A stretch of 22,500 nt of DNA from Chrysomallon squamiferum. Its lineage: Eukaryota > Mollusca > Gastropoda > Neomphalida > Peltospiridae. A program made the translations under genes and the position numbers. The notes beneath the pieces were generated by a model, which did not search any database, was not told the DNA's origin, and saw nothing but the letters and a program-made list of their open reading frames with translations. The DNA is taken from NCBI GenBank assembly GCA_012295275.1, contig CM022669.1, positions 15,207,672 through 15,230,171 on the forward strand, in the 5' to 3' direction. Position 1 is the first letter of the stretch. Each line of letters starts with the position of its first letter. Of this stretch, positions 1-10,400 are shown piece after piece.

Positions 1-420
1 GTGTATCTGTTTTAACATTTTTCTCGCGAATTATGTGTATATGTAAATCTGTATGTTGTATATCTGTATTTGTATGTCTCTACAAGTAGATATATATATA
101 TATATATAAAATGTATGGTTATAATTAAGCACAAGTAACTATAACGAATCTATATGTATCTACACGTACGAGTATTTTTGTAGGTTTCTTTTCGTGTGTG
201 CACGTATATGTTTGTGTGTGTTTATTTTTACTGATCGCTTAGAGTTATCGGTAATTTTTTATTTGTTTCCCGTTTATGTCTATTAATTAACCTTCGATTC
301 CTAATATCTGTTCATGTGTACGTTATCAGTCTACCTACCTGTACGCCTGTCTACCTGTCTATATACCTGTCTACCTGTCTATATACCCTACCTGCCCGTT
401 TTACGCATGTTTCGATTTGT
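1..420. other. AT-rich non-coding, TA/TG-rich
   Basis: No coding signal is visible. The stretch is dominated by TATG/TGTA-like words, with a pure (TA)n run at about 90-108. At 346-387 a 20-bp unit built from CTAC and CTGT words occurs twice in tandem. This looks like decayed microsatellite DNA. Confidence 0.7.
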
Positions 421-620
421 TTACAGATTATGATGTTAAAGTCTTGTCCTCGGGAGCAATGAACGGAAGCGGAAATCGTTTTCCTATCCTGACTCTGATC
501 TGTGTTACGCTTTCGGTGTTTCTGAAACGCTAGCGTAAAATGCCTGATGAGTACCAGTCTCTGCCAATGTCAAACGTGCATAAATAACGTTTTAGAATCC
601 TTCTGGAAACAGTAAATGAA
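421..620. other. Non-repetitive island, possible regulatory element
   Basis: This stretch has balanced base composition and several CG dinucleotides, unlike the T-rich DNA on both sides. All frames are broken by stops within short distances, so it does not look coding. It may be a conserved non-coding element; only cross-species alignment could show that. Confidence 0.25.
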
Positions 621-1090
621 AATTATAATAAAATATTGAATTCACCGGTATTTTCTTTATTATTAATTAATTAATTTTTGAATTTTATAGGTTTTTGGGA
701 TGTGTTTTTTTCTGTTTACCGAAAATCGTTTCAAAACATAAATTAACGTTACGTTTTGATGTTATTTTAATTCTATTCTCTCACCCATGATGATCAGTTC
801 TGTTCATTTTTCTTTTGCAACTGAATACAGAAAAATAAACAAATGAGGTGACTGAAATAAACCACTTATCTGCGGCTCAGTTTTCCTTTCCTTGAAAATC
901 CAATCAACGTAAGAAGAGAAAGATCGGCATGTTTCAGATTACCCACCTCTGTTATTATTAATCTCAAAACTGGTCGTGATAATAGCCATACCGGGTTTCT
1001 CAATTTACAACAAATGCAGCGTATTTTAGGTGTCATAGCTAATTACAGCTCCGATTTATTACCAAAATACACACAAAAAAAATTATAACG
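621..1090. other. AT-rich non-coding, nothing recognised
   Basis: Ordinary AT-rich DNA with short homopolymers and a TTAATTAATTAATT run near 662-676. I see no gene, RNA or mobile-element signature here. Confidence 0.6.
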
Positions 1091-1500
1091 CTTAACAAAA
1101 AAGGTCAGGGCAGTTTGGCTACGCTTTCTTAAAGGGGTTTCAACTGCGTTTTGGGTGCTACTCCAACGGCAGACTTTGTGCACAATGTACGAGCAGAAGC
1201 CAGTGATGGAATTAAGGAAGCTAATTGCAAAAGCTGGCAGTCAGAACTTCTCCTAATGTAATAGCAAGAAACAGATGTCCATCACGGTGACAAGCGGTGA
1301 TCTATCAGTTCTGACACCTATCAGATTAGGTGGACGTTTATTGAACGGGGCATTTTTACGCTCTTCACCGGAAATGACGTGTGATCAATGGCAAAAGCGT
1401 TAATAGGGTTGAGGACACGTGGAAGTAATTAATTGGTTTGAATTTCGCGCAGAAATGTTGAGTTCTGCGATACAGTAACCTTCTAAAAGAAGTTTTAACT
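1091..1500. promoter_or_regulatory. Island with ETS/CRE-like composite site
   Basis: About 400 bp of high-complexity, relatively GC-rich sequence between homopolymer belts. At 1368-1380 it contains CCGGAAATGACGT, an ETS-type core directly abutting a CRE half-site TGACGT, an arrangement known from many animal promoters. TAATTA-type homeodomain cores occur near 1427-1435. No open frame of useful length crosses it. It is a candidate enhancer or conserved non-coding element. The binding assignments are motif matches only. Confidence 0.3.
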
Positions 1501-2180
1501 CACAACCGCCAAGTGACTGAGTTTCTTTTTTTTTTTTGTAATATTTTTTTTTTTTTAAAGACGTATGTGCAATTGCTACTCTGATGCAAAAGTTCAGTTT
1601 GATTTTTTTTTTTTTTTTTTTTTTTTTGACATGGCGTTAAAGAACTGAAAAAAAAAAGTGTTCATTTAGTACAAATTATTATATGCAGTATATTTAAATT
1701 ACTTTCTCATTTAAGACAGTTATGTGTTTTCTTACCGACATTCATTCTTTTCATCTCGGTACATGCGTTCTCAGATGCCTTAAACCAAACAAAAGTCAAA
1801 GAAATCTTTAAAAAAAAAAAAATAAATAAATAAATAAAATTGACCTAAGATTCTGTTAACGAAAAAAAAAAAAAAAAAAAAATTTGATAAAATTTTAAAA
1901 AAAACTTATTTTATTTATGTTTATTTTACTCGAGATATTTTTTTTTTTTTTAATTGTTTTTTAATTTTTTTTTTTTTTTTTTAAATACTAATTCTTCATG
2001 CAAACGTTTTTTGAACTCAGGAAGCATTAAAATGGTATTAATTTTTTTTTTTTTTTTTTTTATATACAGCAAATACTGCCTTGTTTTTAATGAAGTGCCA
2101 GCCAGAACGTAATGTATGACATTCGTTTTATAAATAATGTAGTTTTTTAATCTTTAAAAACTTTAACTGATACTTTAATT
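1501..2180. repeat. Homopolymer belt (poly-T and poly-A)
   Basis: Repeated long T and A runs occupy this stretch. The clearest are T runs at 1603-1627 and about 2042-2060, A runs near 1811-1821 and 1862-1881, and an (AAAT)n run near 1821-1838. Between them the sequence is ordinary AT-rich DNA with no coding potential. Such runs can be old retroposon tails, but no body of an element is recognisable next to them. Confidence 0.75.
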
Positions 2181-2185
2181 GCTGT

Positions 2186-2398
2186 TCCATCACCACCACG
2201 ACTGTCACAACTGCAACTACAACTACCACCATAACCTCTACAACTGGTATATCATAAATAGTAGTAGTAGCAGCAGCATTAGTAGCAGTAGTAGTAGTAG
2301 AGTAGTGACAGTAGTAGCAGTAGTAGAATAGTGACAGTAGTAATAGTAGTAGTAGTAGTAGTAGTAGAATTGTGACAATAGCGGTAGCAGAAGCAACT
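2186..2398. repeat. Imperfect trinucleotide block, CAN then TAG/CAG
   Basis: The first part (about 2188-2243) is an imperfect CAC/CAA/ACT trinucleotide run. From 2258 it becomes a (TAG)n/(CAG)n run. Within the TAG part, a longer unit beginning GTAGA and containing GTGACA recurs about three times with drift, so a higher-order repeat has formed inside the microsatellite. Confidence 0.85.
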
Positions 2399-2892
2399 AG
2401 CCCCCAAAAAACAGTAAAATAAACAATGGTTTTTAAATATATTGTGTCAACAATATTAAACCAATTGTTCCCGGTATGAAAACATTATTGGGAAAAAAAA
2501 ATCAAATATAAAAAAAATTAGCAAAGACACAATTATATTTTTTTTTTCGTAGAAAGGTTTCTTAATTCACAGATGTCCACAGAAAGAAAGAAAAAAGAAA
2601 TTAACATCATCTCTCTTGATGTTCGATGCTAAGAGAAGAAGCCATAGTGATGAATTGAGAGGTTATGAAAGAGATTCTTAATTAGCTTTTAGTCCTCTTT
2701 TTTTGTCAACTTTTGCTTGTTCTACTATTACAGTTACTTGCTGAAATGAACAAAGAGAATATTGAAACTCAGTGAGTCACAGCTGTCAGGGATGTTTTCA
2801 TGCAAAAAAAAAGCATGTCACTATGCTAATCTGGACAAGACATTGGTTTAACAGAACGAAATCGCATTGAACAAGAACAGAAAACAAATTAC
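2399..2892. other. AT-rich non-coding, nothing recognised
   Basis: Low-GC sequence with short A and T runs and no open frame beyond chance. No known element is visible. Confidence 0.6.
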
Positions 2893-2999
2893 AAAAAAAA
2901 AAAAAAAAAAAAAAAAAAGAAAGAAAGAAATAAAAAAAAAGAAGAAATAAAAAAGAAAAAAGGAAACGAAGAAAAGAAAAAAAAGAAAAAAAAAGAATT
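2893..2999. repeat. Poly-A/GAAA purine tract
   Basis: A long run of A (about 27 bases) passes into (GAAA)n and AAAAG words for about 100 bp. The + strand is almost pure purine. It may be the tail of an old retroposon, but no element body is recognisable upstream. Confidence 0.85.
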
Positions 3000-3350
3000 A
3001 AAACGAGAGAAACCCACTGATCTTAATTTCAAACGGTGCAGCTTCATTGCTAATTAGATTGCACAAGACATTTGCAGTTACCGATGGCGAACCCGCGCTC
3101 TTTTCGATTAGGTTTAAAGCTTGCAAATTATCAGTCCCCACAGAACGATATTCTTCTACAGTTAACTTGTAAATCTCAGCTCTAAAGCTTTTGAAAAGAC
3201 AGAATTTCATCGCCCTTCAAACGTTTTCCTAACAAATTCTTCATTCCCCTGGAGAATCACATGTATAATTTCCACTCTAACTTTAATGTTCTTTCACTTC
3301 TCCTCAGCCATTTTGACCAGAAAGAGATACCGAGGCGTCATTTCGTCTTT
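3000..3350. other. Non-repetitive island with homeodomain core
   Basis: A high-complexity stretch just after the purine tract. It includes GCTAATTAGATT at about 3048-3059, a homeodomain-type core. A 70-codon frame on the minus strand (3210 to 2998) starts at ATG and is not low-complexity, but I recognise no domain, and one end lies beside the poly-A tract. I read the island as candidate non-coding regulatory DNA. A small minus-strand exon is a weaker alternative. Confidence 0.25.
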
Positions 3351-3600
3351 TGATCATGAATTGACGTTCTATTTAAATATAATTATAGCTAAAGAGTTGA
3401 ATTATATTTATGTATAAGGACAATAACTGCTGATAAAACCAGAAAGAAAGTAACAAAAAAGCTCGAAATATCCTAGATACTGATAATGTTAATTTACTTG
3501 TGTATTTGTTTTTTTTTTTTTTTTTTTCTCCCTTTTATGTGTTTGTTTATTTATTTATATATAATACTTACTGTATTAATTTCTCGGTATGTTCCCAAAA
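3351..3600. other. AT-rich spacer with poly-T run
   Basis: Low-complexity spacer with a 19-base T run at 3509-3527 followed by TTTA repeats. No gene signal. Confidence 0.65.
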
Positions 3601-3646
3601 CTGGCAGTTCCAGATTAGGTAAGCGGTGAGGTGTTCTAATCCGCTT

Positions 3647-3680
3647 CCAGAAATGGGAAAACTGGCGTGAGCAATTAAGG
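3647..3680 (+). repeat. Dispersed 34-bp module, copy 1
   Basis: The module has CCAG and CTGG arms around an AAATGGGAAAA centre, then GCGTG and CAATTAAG. It aligns without gaps to 4081-4114 with five mismatches. A weaker partial third copy starts at about 4133. Confidence 0.6.
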
Positions 3681-4010
3681 CCAATTTAGACGCATGGGGA
3701 TAACGAGATGTGTGAAGAACAGAGGAGGGCGATTAACGAGATTAACCTTAATGAGCAGTGAAAAGCAGAGGTGAGCCGGAATAGAGATTGCAAGAAAATT
3801 AATGTTATATCTCATAAAAATTTGGAGACAGGAAATGCTACCTTAAGACAAGCACAAGCTCTTTCATCTGGTTTGGAGTACCTCACGTTTACCCGGGACA
3901 CGGCTTCCTACTTGTCAGTTTGCGGTGGAGTGCTTTCTGGGACATTTTGTGTGTAAAGTGTGACTGAATGTGCTTTCAAATTGTGGACAAAATACTGTTT
4001 AACAAAAGTA

Positions 4011-4070
4011 TATCAATTAAGGTGATGGGCCATCAGTTAAGGTGACGGAACACCAATTAGTAAGGGTGAG
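4011..4070 (+). repeat. Degenerate 20-bp tandem array, three units
   Basis: Three consecutive 20-bp units (4011-4030, 4031-4050, 4051-4070) each carry a CAATTAA/CAGTTAA/CAATTAG core at unit position 4, followed by GGTGA-like bases. The 20-bp period places the cores on one face of the helix, about two turns apart. The units have diverged, so the array is not recent. Confidence 0.6.
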
Positions 4071-4080
4071 AAATAAACTG

Positions 4081-4114
4081 CCAGAAATGGAACAACTGGC
4101 GTGTCCAATTAAGA
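4081..4114 (+). repeat. Dispersed 34-bp module, copy 2
   Basis: This copy aligns to 3647-3680 at 29 of 34 positions. It keeps the CCAG/CTGG arms and the CAATTAAG end. Confidence 0.6.
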
Positions 4115-4160
4115 TGTGTTATAATCTCACTGCCAGAATCGGGAATAAACCAATTTCTCT

Positions 4161-4500
4161 TCAGATGAACAATATTATTTCACACACTCATACAAATGCT
4201 TTGTGTCACTGACGGCACAGTTGTTTCCGATTGAAATAACTCAGCAACTTCACATTTTACATCAAACCGCCCCCAAAAAGCAATAAAAAGTGATAAAATA
4301 AAATGGATATGAGACACACACACACGCTCACATAAATAAATACATATATATAATTTTAAAAATAAATAAATAAAATAAAATAAAATTATATTAAAAGTTA
4401 GTGTCAGAAACAACCACTCAGTTGCTTTCTTTTCTTTATCCATGCTTTCTTTCTCTCTTTCTTTCTGTTCATACTAAAGCTAAAACAAAGGAAGGAATGA
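4161..4500. other. AT-rich spacer with (CA)n, (AAAT)n and (CTTT)n
   Basis: Short microsatellites are strung together: (CA)n near 4314-4325, (AAAT)n/(AAAAT)n about 4335-4388, and (CTTT)n about 4443-4466. The 87-codon minus-strand frame across it is low-complexity and not credible as a gene. Confidence 0.7.
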
Positions 4501-4704
4501 GGTTAAATTAAAACCAGTAATTTGGAATAAGGATGTCCGCGAATTAGACCATACCCTGTAGACTGACGATCTTGTAACGAGAAATGACTGCTATCGTTTC
4601 TGACAAGTATCTGTTAAGCATGCGGCTGTTTCACTTGTGGGTAACTATAATTAATTAGAAATAATTCGGGAGCGAAATCTTCTCGGGATTAAGAATTGGA
4701 GACG

Positions 4705-4719
4705 AGAAAATTCTCGAAT
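4705..4719 (+). promoter_or_regulatory. Heat-shock-element-like trimer
   Basis: The sequence reads aGAAaaTTCtcGAAt: three alternating GAA/TTC units with 2-bp spacers, which matches the HSF consensus. A second two-unit form, aGAAtgTTCt, lies at 4830-4839. I see no heat-shock gene nearby, and a chance match in 22.5 kb is not negligible. Confidence 0.35.
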
Positions 4720-4757
4720 GTGGAACACGAGTTGTCGGCCCTGTGATGTTCGGGCTC

Positions 4758-4769
4758 TCGTAATTACGA
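4758..4769. promoter_or_regulatory. Perfect palindrome around TAATTA
   Basis: TCGTAATTACGA equals its own reverse complement and contains TAATTAC on both strands, a homeodomain-type core. It could be a dimer site. Confidence 0.4.
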
Positions 4770-5080
4770 TTTGATCCGAATGTCTGCCTGTTGAGACGTG
4801 CCGATCTATGCGGTCATTACCGAACCAATAGAATGTTCTAGCGGCAAATAATTAGCCAATTTGTGTGTCTTCTTCAATTACAAGAAAGTCATCAAATGGT
4901 GAATAACATCTGGAGTAAAATAGCTTTCAATGATAAGTGAGAAAAACCCGAGTGATGGCTTGAGGTACAGCTGCATACAAATGGCCGACGCTGTTATTCG
5001 TCTCCAACTTTTTTCGTTGTTAGTCGAATGTTTCACGAGGCAAACAGGCAATGTTTTTAAATGATATCGGTTAACGTTGC

Positions 5081-6559
<1,479 letters not shown>

Positions 6560-6642
6560 AGCATCATCATCAGCATCATCATCAGCATCATCATCAATAA
6601 CAGCAGCAGCAACAACAACAACAATAATAATAATAGTAATAA
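6560..6642 (+). repeat. Compound trinucleotide repeat ATC/CAG/AAC/AAT
   Basis: Three perfect 12-bp units of GCATCATCATCA open the block, followed by (CAG)n, (CAA)n and (TAA)n. Stepwise conversion of one triplet into the next suggests successive slippage events. Confidence 0.9.
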
Positions 6643-7370
6643 AAACTATGATAATGTTGGTTACAGTAGTACCCCCCAAAAAAAACCTTCTTTCGCTGAG
6701 TATATAAAATAAGTACATCAAAAAATATATATAAAATAAATAAATAAATAATCCACGGCATAAACTGTATTAAAATGGCACAAAACGATTAAGTAACCAG
6801 AATTAATTGGATTGCTCGAGTTTCTAACGAGAAATATTTTTCTGTAAAGTATTATTAATCAAAATGAATTATTCACTGTTTTCTGTCAGAAAAGAATATA
6901 ATAATAAAAACGAATAAATAAATCAAATAATATTTTTTATTTTTTTATTATTATTATTTTTATTTTTTTTAAAGTGAAAAATGGGAAAATAATTTTAAAA
7001 AAGTGAAGAAAAAAATTAAAAAAAGAATAACAAAAGAATAACATTTTAAACGTATAGATTTCAGTCAGCTCTCTGACACATTATCAATAACGTAAAGGAA
7101 AATGATTATGCTGCCAAAACAATTAATTTTATCCTAATGATATTAACGACGAAAACGCTCTCACTTCTACAAACTCAGTCACAAACAATTAAATGCTACA
7201 TTTTTATACTTATACATATTTATACGGGTAATAAAACATTTTAAAAATTATAGCCTTCTAAATGAGATACGAAAAAACAAATATTTACGCATCACCTACA
7301 GATAACAGTTTTCACAGAAAGAGAAAAAAAATATATATATTCAAGCCTGGGACAAAAACTGAACGAGTCT
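6643..7370. other. AT-rich non-coding, nothing recognised
   Basis: Very AT-rich sequence with (AAAT)n near 6735-6752, ATTATT/TTTTTA words at 6930-6970, and a short (TA)n near 7331-7340. There is no coding signal. Confidence 0.65.
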
Positions 7371-7630
7371 TTTTTAGAAATCTGTAACAGCATCCCGCCG
7401 ATGTAACACGAATAAAAGAAACGGACAGAACACGACTCGGGTTTGCTCCGTCAGGTCAAAGGGTAAAAAGAAGGACACGATCTCTTGGAGAGTTCTTCAG
7501 GCAAAGCACACGAAGCGATCCCAGAGGAAAAGCAGGTGGTTTTAACGTGAATGCTAATCAAAGAGAAATCTTATCACAGCTCAATCAATCACAAAGACGA
7601 CTCTTGAAGAGAAACCAGGCTCGAGCTTTT
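7371..7630. promoter_or_regulatory. Non-repetitive island with DR1-like site
   Basis: A higher-GC, high-complexity stretch. At 7453-7465 it holds AGGTCAAAGGGTA, one step from the nuclear-receptor DR1 consensus of two AGGTCA half-sites with a 1-bp spacer. The same bases also contain TCAAAGG, a TCF/LEF-like core, so either reading is possible. No open frame is credible. Confidence 0.3.
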
Positions 7631-7687
7631 TCTTTTCATTTTTCTTCTTCTTTTTTTTTTTCTTTTTTTTTTTTCTTCTTTTTCTTT
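7631..7687 (+). repeat. Pyrimidine tract, T and CTT runs
   Basis: About 57 bp of nearly pure T and C, mostly T runs with CTT interruptions. It separates two high-complexity islands. Confidence 0.8.
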
Positions 7688-7689
7688 GT

Positions 7690-7925
7690 CTTCGGCGCGG
7701 ATGAATAACAGGGCCCGGGTTTTCGTGTTTTAATTTGCTAAATTACAACACGCCATGGTCAGTGACGGTGCATCGGTGGTCAGTTTAAAACCGACTGGTC
7801 AGTGTCGACTCATCGATCATCGGCTGATAGGAGAGTAATCATTTCTGACCACGCTTTATCGAACCGGGAGCACAGGCTTTTTGGAATAAGCGGGTCTAAT
7901 GGTATGTGTGATGCCTCTTGTATTT
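7690..7925. promoter_or_regulatory. Island with phased TGGTCAG motifs
   Basis: High-complexity, CG-containing sequence. TGGTCAG occurs in the same orientation at 7756-7762, 7777-7783 and 7796-7802 (21 and 19 bp apart) and in reverse at 7845-7851. Each contains GGTCA, a nuclear-receptor half-site. The regular spacing near two helical turns suggests a cooperative binding array, but it could be a decayed 20-bp tandem repeat. Confidence 0.35.
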
Positions 7926-8018
7926 GTGGGGGGGGATGTATGTGTTTGTCTGTATGAGTGTGTGTGCATATGTGTGTGATAGAAAGAGAGCTAATGAGAA
8001 GGACAGTTGAAGAGAGTG

Positions 8019-8023
<5 letters not shown>

Positions 8024-8087
<64 letters not shown>
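8024..8087 (+). repeat. (GA)n microsatellite, 64 bp
   Basis: A pure GA run within a wider purine-rich belt. The frames through it are artefacts. Confidence 0.96.
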
Positions 8088-8091
<4 letters not shown>

Positions 8092-8400
8092 AAATACAGA
8101 GATAGAGAGGAATTTTAGGGAGAAAGAGACAGAGATAGATACATAGAGAGTTTAATAGACAGATTGATACATAGATAGATTAAGAGACAGACAGACAGAC
8201 AGATAAACAGATAGACAGACGAGAAAGAGAGATGGAGCGAGAGAGAAAAGATATAGAAAGAAAAAGAAGGCGAAACACAAAGACTCACAGACAGAGAGAT
8301 AAAAGGGAAAGACTGAAAAATGTGCTTTAGTATACACGTACTTGTGTGTGAGAGAGCGACAGACACACAGACAGACAGACTGTGTAACTGAATTCACTTT
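8088..8400 (+). repeat. Degenerate GACA/GATA/GAGA belt
   Basis: About 300 bp of drifted GACAGA, GATAGA and GAGAGA words follow the pure GA run. Three minus-strand reading frames run through it, but they contain only Ser/Leu/Cys-rich low-complexity sequence. It appears to be an old tetranucleotide microsatellite that has expanded and decayed. Confidence 0.8.
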
Positions 8401-8580
8401 CACGTTTTCGTCAGTTAATTACACAGACGTGTAACTGGTCAGAGGAAGGAGACAGACAGAGAAAGAGATAAAATAGATCTTTTCATATCTGATCTTTGCA
8501 GCGCCTGGCTCAGACGAGTTGCGTTGTAACTGATTAAGTACATCGCCGAGTTACATCTTTCTATTGTCTGGCTTTTATTT
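8401..8580. other. Short non-repetitive island
   Basis: A balanced-composition stretch with several CG dinucleotides, with TGGTCAG again at 8436-8442. An 86-codon minus-strand frame crosses it and the T run downstream, without a recognisable domain. Confidence 0.25.
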
Positions 8581-8940
8581 GTGAGTGACATATCGATCTT
8601 TTGAGTGAAAATGATTTTTTTTTTTTTTTTTAAATACAATAAACGTTGACGGCATGATGTATGTGTAAGAAAACAAAGAAACTGTATCCGAAATGGCAAA
8701 ATAAAATAAAATAAAAATAAAAATAAAATAAATAAATAAAATAAATAAAATTAAAATAAAATAAATAAAACATAAAATAAAATAAATAAAATATAATAAA
8801 ATAAATAAATAAATAAATTAAATAAAATAAATAATAATAATAATAATAATAATAAAATTTAAAATAAAAAAATTAAAATATTTTTAAAAACATGTCATCC
8901 ACATATAAACAAAAAAACCTTAACACTATAACTGACGTTA
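8581..8940 (+). repeat. (AAAT)n/(AAATA)n/(AAT)n belt
   Basis: A T run at 8614-8631 is followed, after a short spacer, by about 180 bp (8699-8880) of AAAT, AAATA and AAT units on the + strand, with no G in long stretches. No coding capacity. Confidence 0.9.
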
Positions 8941-9070
8941 AAAAAAAAAATTTATTTGACATATAACAAATGAGTCCGTTCCGTACATCAAAACTTCTTT
9001 CGCGTCATTTACAGAAACATTTTATTATATTCTCTAGTTTCTTTTTTTTTTTTTTTTTTTTTTAGAATCT
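8941..9070. other. AT-rich spacer with poly-T run
   Basis: Ordinary AT-rich DNA that ends in a T run at about 9041-9063. Confidence 0.6.
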
Positions 9071-9300
9071 GTGTTTTTTAAGTACGGCTATCATTCATCA
9101 AAACGTGTTGAAGAATGCTGTCATTACTTCTGTGTGTCGTTGATGGAAGAGATACAAAAGTGATAACAGCTGCTTTCAGCTTGAACACGTCACTTCAAGT
9201 GTTTTAAACGCGGCTCAGCGGTAACAGTTGATAACAACAATTAACGGGGGGATGTATCGATAAATCTTTTTGTTTTAATATTCGTGTGTCTCTTCCTCTT
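9071..9300. promoter_or_regulatory. Island with paired NK2-type cores
   Basis: A short high-complexity island. CACTTCAAGTG at 9191-9201 places two AAGTG cores in opposite orientation around one base. TCAAGTG is the classical NK2/Tinman-type core. TAACAGTTG (MYB-like) follows at about 9222-9230, and ACAATTAAC lies near 9237-9245. These are motif matches only. Confidence 0.25.
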
Positions 9301-9358
9301 CCGGTGTTTATTTATAACCAGCTGTTCTTTTTTCCTCCCACTGTCTGAATATGTTCAC

Positions 9359-9361
<3 letters not shown>

Positions 9362-9428
<67 letters not shown>
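9362..9428 (+). repeat. (TC)n microsatellite, 67 bp
   Basis: A pure TC run on the + strand, the complement class of the AG tracts upstream. Confidence 0.96.
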
Positions 9429-9431
<3 letters not shown>

Positions 9432-9719
9432 ACTAATGCATCTTTTATTACCTTTTAACAAGAAATATCTTTTATGTCGAATAAATTATCTTTCACTGTT
9501 CATTTAATTTTGTCGGCTTTTCTTTCCCTTATTCAAACAACTAAATTTAAAAAACAAAGTAACAAATAGAGCTGAAAAAAAAAAAAAAAAAAAAAAAAAA
9601 TCTATATATATATATGTATATATTTATATATTTGCAGCGTAAACTGCTTTCCAAAAAAAAAAAAAGCAATGGTACCTTCGCCGCCATTTTTTTCTTATTA
9701 AAACAACGACTTTGCTTAA
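9429..9719. other. AT-rich spacer with poly-A and (TA)n
   Basis: A 26-base A run at 9575-9600 is followed by TATATA/TGTATA words to about 9631. Nothing else is recognised. Confidence 0.65.
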
Positions 9720-10010
9720 TTCTCAGTGACAGACAGAGGAAGATAACGTCTTATTGCTCAAGGATTTAACACGGCACCAAATCCCACAGAAGATCTCAGA
9801 ACCGAAAACGGTCCCTGAAGACGGCTCAATTTCCATCAACGTCAGCGAAAGTCTACGTACAGCGATAATGTGTCGTGAGTGGCTGCACATAACAAATGTG
9901 AATTCCCGTCCGACTCGGAGAATCTCGTTTAACTCCGTGACTGATAAGCGAATCTCGTCTTGTGATCCCGGTAATATGAAGTACTAGAGGTTATCAGATG
10001 AGTCCAAATG
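9720..10010. other. Non-repetitive island, coding status open
   Basis: This stretch is rich in CG dinucleotides and free of simple repeats. One + strand frame stays open for 77 codons (9754-9987), but it starts at TTG, has its first ATG only about halfway along, and shows no domain I know. No strong splice acceptor is obvious just upstream. Candidate non-coding element, or less likely an internal exon. Confidence 0.25.
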
Positions 10011-10364
10011 TAAATGTAGAGACCAGTGGAAATGGTTTTTGCATTATTTACTGTCCTTTATGTTACTGATGAAGGAAGCGTCTTGCTTTGAAGATGACAG
10101 TGTTGATGAGTGTTACGTGAATAAATAAATGAATGTAAGTTATGAAGTAAATAAACAAGGTGAAAATGCAGATAAATGAGATATTGTGTAGTCAGTAGTA
10201 AAAGTTTTTTATATATAAACACACATGTACGTGTACACGCTCTCGCACTACGGACATGCGTGTATATGTGTGTGTATATAAATAAACACACACACACACA
10301 CACACACATATATATGTATATATATATGTGTATATATATATACGTATACCTTTGTATATGACTA

Positions 10365-10400
<36 letters not shown>

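Larger units (their letters stand above)
3601..4160. promoter_or_regulatory. Island rich in CAATTAAG motifs
   Basis: A mostly high-complexity island. The 8-mer CAATTAAG occurs at 3672-3679, 4014-4021 and 4106-4113, with close variants at 4034-4041 and 4054-4060. Two GATTAAC words sit 9 bp apart at 3731-3746. A 34-bp module at 3647-3680 recurs at 4081-4114 with 29 of 34 matches. CAATTAA-type cores are bound by several homeodomain families (NK/HMX-like preferences are known), so a homeodomain-responsive enhancer is plausible. This is inference from motifs. The 61-codon frame here (3771-3956) begins at GTG and shows no domain. Confidence 0.35.
4501..5080. promoter_or_regulatory. Large non-repetitive island, strongest enhancer-like block
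   Basis: Nearly 600 bp without microsatellites and with many CG dinucleotides, yet all frames are closed. Visible motifs include TAATTAATTAG (about 4650-4660), GGGATTAAG of the Otx/Bicoid K50 type (4685-4693), a heat-shock-element-like trimer (4705-4719), the perfect 12-bp palindrome TCGTAATTACGA (4758-4769), CCAAT (4825-4829), and TAATTAG near 4849-4855. The motif density and complexity suggest a conserved regulatory element. Function is inferred, not shown. Confidence 0.4.

Noticed and set aside
2998-3210. 70-codon minus-strand frame
   Set aside because: It is not low-complexity, but there is no domain, no splice evidence, and one end lies beside the poly-A tract.
4551-4575. TACCCTGTAGA resembling the start of miR-10
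   Set aside because: The match stops after 11 bases, and I see no pairing arm within 80 bp on either side.
7572-7582. TATCACAGC resembling the miR-2 family core
   Set aside because: There is no complementary arm upstream; a nine-base match is expected by chance.
9751-9773. TTATTGCT resembling the start of miR-137
   Set aside because: Similarity breaks down after 8 bases, and no convincing hairpin partner lies upstream.
9754-9987. 77-codon frame in a complex island
   Set aside because: It starts at TTG, has no domain, and no clear splice signal frames it. Kept only as an island of open status.
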